Assembly: GCA_964565795.1 (NCBI GenBank)
Contig: CAZMGC010000037.1
Coordinates: 1 to 8,213, forward strand
DNA from: 2-01-FULL-39-10-A sp964565795
Lineage (GTDB): Bacteria > Patescibacteriota > Microgenomatia > Levybacterales > UBA12049
DNA length: 8,213 bases
Direction of reading: 5' to 3'
Shown: positions 5,209 through 8,213 of the stretch, piece after piece
How the letters are laid out: each line of letters starts with the position of its first letter
Numbering within the stretch: the stretch's first letter is position 1
Notes under the pieces: generated by a model
What the model was told of the DNA's origin: nothing
The model's database searches: none
What the model saw: only the letters and a program-made list of their open reading frames with translations
Position numbers and translations under genes: made by a program

Positions 5209-8200
5209 GAAAGGTACTTTTTTATTGATTGGACTTGATATTCCTACAGTAAACGACTGTCCTGGAACTTGTCTTAATAAGTAAACGCTTTCACTCTGAG
5301 TAGATGTTTTGGTAGTTATATAAATGAGTGAATCCTCTGTTACAAGTTTGTTTCTGATTGTTAATTCTTCTCTATTGGGTTGAATTTCTGCAGTTCCAGC
5401 AGATCCAGTAGCAATTACTTCGGTAGGTGAGAGAGCTAAGGCTTTATTTACAATATTAAGATTAAGTTTGTTAAATGTTCCGGCACCAGATGCATTTAAG
5501 TCTCCTTGATTGTTAACTGAGAGAAGGGCAGAGGCGCTTGAGTTTCTGATAACAAATGATGAATTATGATTTTCGCTTTCTCCCTCTTCATCTCTTCTGC
5601 CAAGTTCCAAAACGAAATCTCTTCCAGGAAGTGGGGACACAAAGCTTGCTAATAATTTTCCTTTAATATCTACATCTTTTGCAAAGTATGCATTTCCATT
5701 AACTTTAAGATTTCCGTCCACATCAATTTCTACCAGTCCGCCAACTAGTGAAACTCCGCCTTGTCTTAGTGGCTGTAGTTCTAGGTTGCCGCCTAGCACA
5801 TTAATACTTGTGTCTGCTAATGATAATTTAGATCCAACAAATAATCTGTCAGCAACTGAAGCTTCATAGAAGCTTGCAGGTCCAAAAGCCATTAGGCCTT
5901 GTTCAAATGTAGCTCTCATAGCTACAAGATTGTCAAAACTTGCGCTTCCAGTAGCTTGATTGTAGTTAGCTGAAGGTGTCGCTTGATAATAATTATTTGT
6001 AATATAGTTAGCTGAGACTGAGGAGGCTTGGATATTTAGCCCTTCAATTTGATTAGCGATAATCTTATCAGCTCTAAGTGTGCCTGAAACTGAAGCATTA
6101 CCAGTCTGAATGCTTTCAGATCTAAGTTCACCAGACAGCGAAGCGTTGCCTAGTGCATCTATGCTGGCTACAGTTGAGCCTGATAAGTTCATAATCTTGA
6201 AACTTGATGACTCATCGTCTGAATTTAGTTTTACAGAAAGAGTTTTTCCTGTTTTTGGAGTTATGACATCTGTGGCTAAGATAGGCGATACTATAATAGT
6301 ATCTTCGCTTCCGTTTTCACCGACCACACCTTCAACAATTGAAGCGATATATTCTCTTAAGCTTTGTCCTGCGATATTAATATTCTCACTTCCTATCACG
6401 AGTGAATCAGTGCTAAGCTGTGAAAAATTTCCAATAGTTGAAGCTAAAGTTTCAGTTGTCAGATTTTTCACGGAGGCTGAACCAGTAACTATCAGTTTTC
6501 CGGTTTCAAAGTAACCAGCTTTTACTTTTGCGACCAATATTTCAGAGAATGCACCAATTCTATTTACGGTTTCGCCACTTTGTCTTTTTACTTCAAAGTT
6601 ATCGTCAATTGTAGGCGCTAGCGTTAATAACCCCGCATCTGCTAATTGAATATCAGGATCATACCAACTTGTGTTAATTAAAGTCCATACCTTACCTGAT
6701 CCGTCATCATCCTCCATCGCTCTGCCTACTACAAATCCAGGATTAATCGCTTTTGATCCAATTCCAGACTGGGAAGAGGTTGTTATGAAATCACCTTTTT
6801 TAATTTGACCACTTTCCGTGCTAACTAAAACAGGTATCTGACCAATTAGCCCAACGGTAACAGCATCTGGGTGTTCTTTGCCTCCTATAAATCCTGCTCT
6901 TTCTGAGATCACTCCTAAAATAGAATTATTATTTTTTCCGCATCTTTCGACTTTTTCTTTACCTGAAGAGCACATGAGCGTACCTTCTGGTAGACTTTTT
7001 TCTGAATCAGTGTTTACAAAAAGTTCAGCGAAATCAGTGCCGTTTGTTTTATATGCTATAGTGTTGGTGCCGCTTGCGTGAATTTTGCCTACTTTTAATC
7101 CGTCTCCATTTAGAAATGTTACGAATTCATTGCAGTTTCCATTTGTAGCACATCCTGAAGAAGTTAAGTTTTGTGCTCCTAATTTAACAATAATTCCATC
7201 TGCATTTGAACCAGTATTGGAGTTATAAAACATTGCAGCTGAAGTGGCTGATTGTGAGGTTTCGGTATGTAAGCGGAAAAGTGGAGCAGTAGTTCCAATA
7301 CCAACTGCACCAGATCCTAATATAGTCATGCGATCCTGTGTATCAGTTTTAAATCTAAGATCTGGGGTGTATCCTGTTGTAGCAAAGTTGCCCCATGTAT
7401 AAATCTTGGTTTTTTCTTGCAAATCATAATGTGTGCCGAAGACTATTTCTCCAAGTGTCGTGTCGTTCCATCCTTCAGCTGCGCTTGCATCGCCAATTCT
7501 TAATACTGGATTACTGGCCTGATAAATATGAAGTAAATTTTTTGGTGTCGATGTGCCTATTCCGACTTTTCCTGTACCATTTATTGGCAATAGAGAAATA
7601 TATCCCGTTGTATCTCCTCCAATAGTAAGTGTTTGATTTTGAGTTGTTTGAATTTGTCCAAAACCTGATCTAAATGAGAGTTGACCCCCAACTGATGCAG
7701 TTCCTGCTACATCAAGTTTTGCAGTAGGGGATGTGGTATTTATTCCAACCTCACCAGTATCAACTACGGTCATTCTGGTATTTCCAAAACTGTCGTTAAC
7801 AAATAGGTAGTTATTTCCAGTAGCTGAGCTAGTTATACTTCGACCAATTTTTAAGATAATGTTTGAGTTTCCGTTATAGTCAAATCCCTCTGCTGTAATT
7901 GAAGCTCCAGCAGCTCCATATACATCGCTTGCAGTTCCTCCGGAGAGAATTGCATCTCCTGCTGGATAATGTGTTGATCCGATTGTTAATGAAACATATC
8001 CGGATCCCGATACGCTTCCTGCAGGTCTACCCTGAACCAATAATGCTCCTCCTGAATTACCAATAGTTTTTGAAGAACTACTATTAAAATCAAGTCCATA
8101 TTGAGGAAGGTTTGTACCAATTCCTACATTTCCATTTCTATCAATTACAAAATGTGTTTTTCCTGATTTAGAAGCTGTGAATATATCTCCAGATGCAAAA

Positions 8201-8213
8201 GAGTTATCTACAA
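5188..8213 (-). CDS. Giant fibre-like surface protein with VGIGT repeats, N-terminus beyond window
   Basis: The frame is open from the right edge to a TGA at 5190-5188 and shows 1007 residues. The TTG at 8040 is not a start: coding continues upstream with another VGIGT motif. Visible order is as follows. A repeat region (visible residues about 25-310) has four copies of G-x-VGI(G/N)T-x-x-P, a motif common in phage tail fibres and CPR surface proteins. A CX5C pair follows in SSGCATNGNCNE (7133-7153). A compact domain at about 6664-7062 begins TDFAELF, contains ILGVISE and GQIKKGDFITTSSQSG, and resembles domains near self-cleaving fibre tips. A long repetitive beta-rich stalk follows (LSGELRSESI, NASVSGTL and similar). 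The C-terminal knob-like end is SFTVGISSPINKKVPFNWIIIN. No sortase or membrane anchor is visible in this part. It is probably exported and displayed on the cell surface, perhaps for attachment; function is inference. Confidence 0.8.
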   Translation of the reverse strand, partial: VDNSFASGDIFTASKSGKTHFVIDRNGNVGIGTNLPQYGLDFNSSSSKTIGNSGGALLVQGRPAGSVSGSGYVSLTIGSTHYPAGDAILSGGTASDVYGAAGASITAEGFDYNGNSNIILKIGRSITSSATGNNYLFVNDSFGNTRMTVVDTGEVGINTTSPTAKLDVAGTASVGGQLSFRSGFGQIQTTQNQTLTIGGDTTGYISLLPINGTGKVGIGTSTPKNLLHIYQASNPVLRIGDASAAEGWNDTTLGEIVFGTHYDLQEKTKIYTWGNFATTGYTPDLRFKTDTQDRMTILGSGAVGIGTTAPLFRLHTETSQSATSAAMFYNSNTGSNADGIIVKLGAQNLTSSGCATNGNCNEFVTFLNGDGLKVGKIHASGTNTIAYKTNGTDFAELFVNTDSEKSLPEGTLMCSSGKEKVERCGKNNNSILGVISERAGFIGGKEHPDAVTVGLIGQIPVLVSTESGQIKKGDFITTSSQSGIGSKAINPGFVVGRAMEDDDGSGKVWTLINTSWYDPDIQLADAGLLTLAPTIDDNFEVKRQSGETVNRIGAFSEILVAKVKAGYFETGKLIVTGSASVKNLTTETLASTIGNFSQLSTDSLVIGSENINIAGQSLREYIASIVEGVVGENGSEDTIIVSPILATDVITPKTGKTLSVKLNSDDESSSFKIMNLSGSTVASIDALGNASLSGELRSESIQTGNASVSGTLRADKIIANQIEGLNIQASSVSANYITNNYYQATPSANYNQATGSASFDNLVAMRATFEQGLMAFGPASFYEASVADRLFVGSKLSLADTSINVLGGNLELQPLRQGGVSLVGGLVEIDVDGNLKVNGNAYFAKDVDIKGKLLASFVSPLPGRDFVLELGRRDEEGESENHNSSFVIRNSSASALLSVNNQGDLNASGAGTFNKLNLNIVNKALALSPTEVIATGSAGTAEIQPNREELTIRNKLVTEDSLIYITTKTSTQSESVYLLRQVPGQSFTVGISSPINKKVPFNWIIIN
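7282..8136 (-). repeat. Four diverged VGIGT-type protein repeats in the surface protein
   Basis: Copies encoded on the minus strand are NGNVGIGTNLP (8136-8104), GEVGINTTSP (7755-7726), GKVGIGTSTP (7572-7543) and GAVGIGTTAP (7311-7282). Each is followed by a short L-x-hydrophobic strand (KLDV, LLHI, RLHT). The spacing is uneven, about 60 to 125 residues, so these are punctuating turns between beta-rich modules and not a tandem DNA repeat. Confidence 0.75.

Noticed and set aside
5540..5570. NHNSSFVIRNSS stretch as an inserted DNA repeat in the surface gene
   Set aside because: It fits the repeating pattern of the surrounding beta-rich stalk and no second DNA copy was seen in the window.
8038..8040. 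TTG as start of the large surface protein
   Set aside because: The frame stays open to the window edge for 57 more codons, and those encode another clear VGIGT motif, so the gene is simply cut by the window.
1..8213. Alternative genetic code with TGA as Gly
   Set aside because: TGA ends the large surface-protein gene at the expected C-terminus, and no gene contains in-frame TGA.

Overview
The window is AT-rich bacterial DNA. It most resembles a member of the Candidate Phyla Radiation (Patescibacteria), probably near Microgenomates. Three things suggest this: a very large surface protein with repeated VGIGT motifs, a small double zinc-ribbon protein with a CxxC-x17-CxxC half, and a polytopic O-antigen-ligase-like protein fused to TPRs. 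This assignment is inference from remembered family distributions. TGA ends the large surface-protein gene and no real gene reads through TGA, so the standard bacterial code applies, not the TGA=Gly code of Gracilibacteria and Absconditabacteria.

Layout. (1) Positions 1-1404, minus strand: a two-gene operon. The leading gene encodes a probable Tat-exported HExxH zinc metallopeptidase. One base after it begins an unrecognised gene that runs off the left edge. (2) Positions 1405-1470: a compact divergent control region with a perfect 7-5-7 dyad and opposed TTGACT promoters. (3) Positions 1446-2306, plus strand: a MerR-family regulator with a BmrR/GyrI-like ligand-binding domain. (4) Positions 2307-2568: a good promoter followed by a leader of about 220 nt with two hairpins, then the zinc-ribbon gene (2569-2943). 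(5) Positions 2944-3042: a convergent terminator region. (6) Positions 3043-5121, minus strand: an 11-TM O-antigen-ligase-like protein with extracytoplasmic TPRs. (7) Positions 5188-8213, minus strand: the C-terminal 1007 residues of a huge fibre-like surface protein whose start lies beyond the right edge.

How the genes may work together. The regulator probably senses a small ligand. It likely controls its own promoter and the divergent metallopeptidase operon through the shared dyad, giving a small ligand-responsive, exported-protease module. The right half looks like cell-surface biogenesis: a fibre-like surface protein beside a membrane protein of the polymerase/ligase superfamily that may modify or assemble surface material. 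No tRNA, rRNA, CRISPR array, transposase or attachment site was seen.
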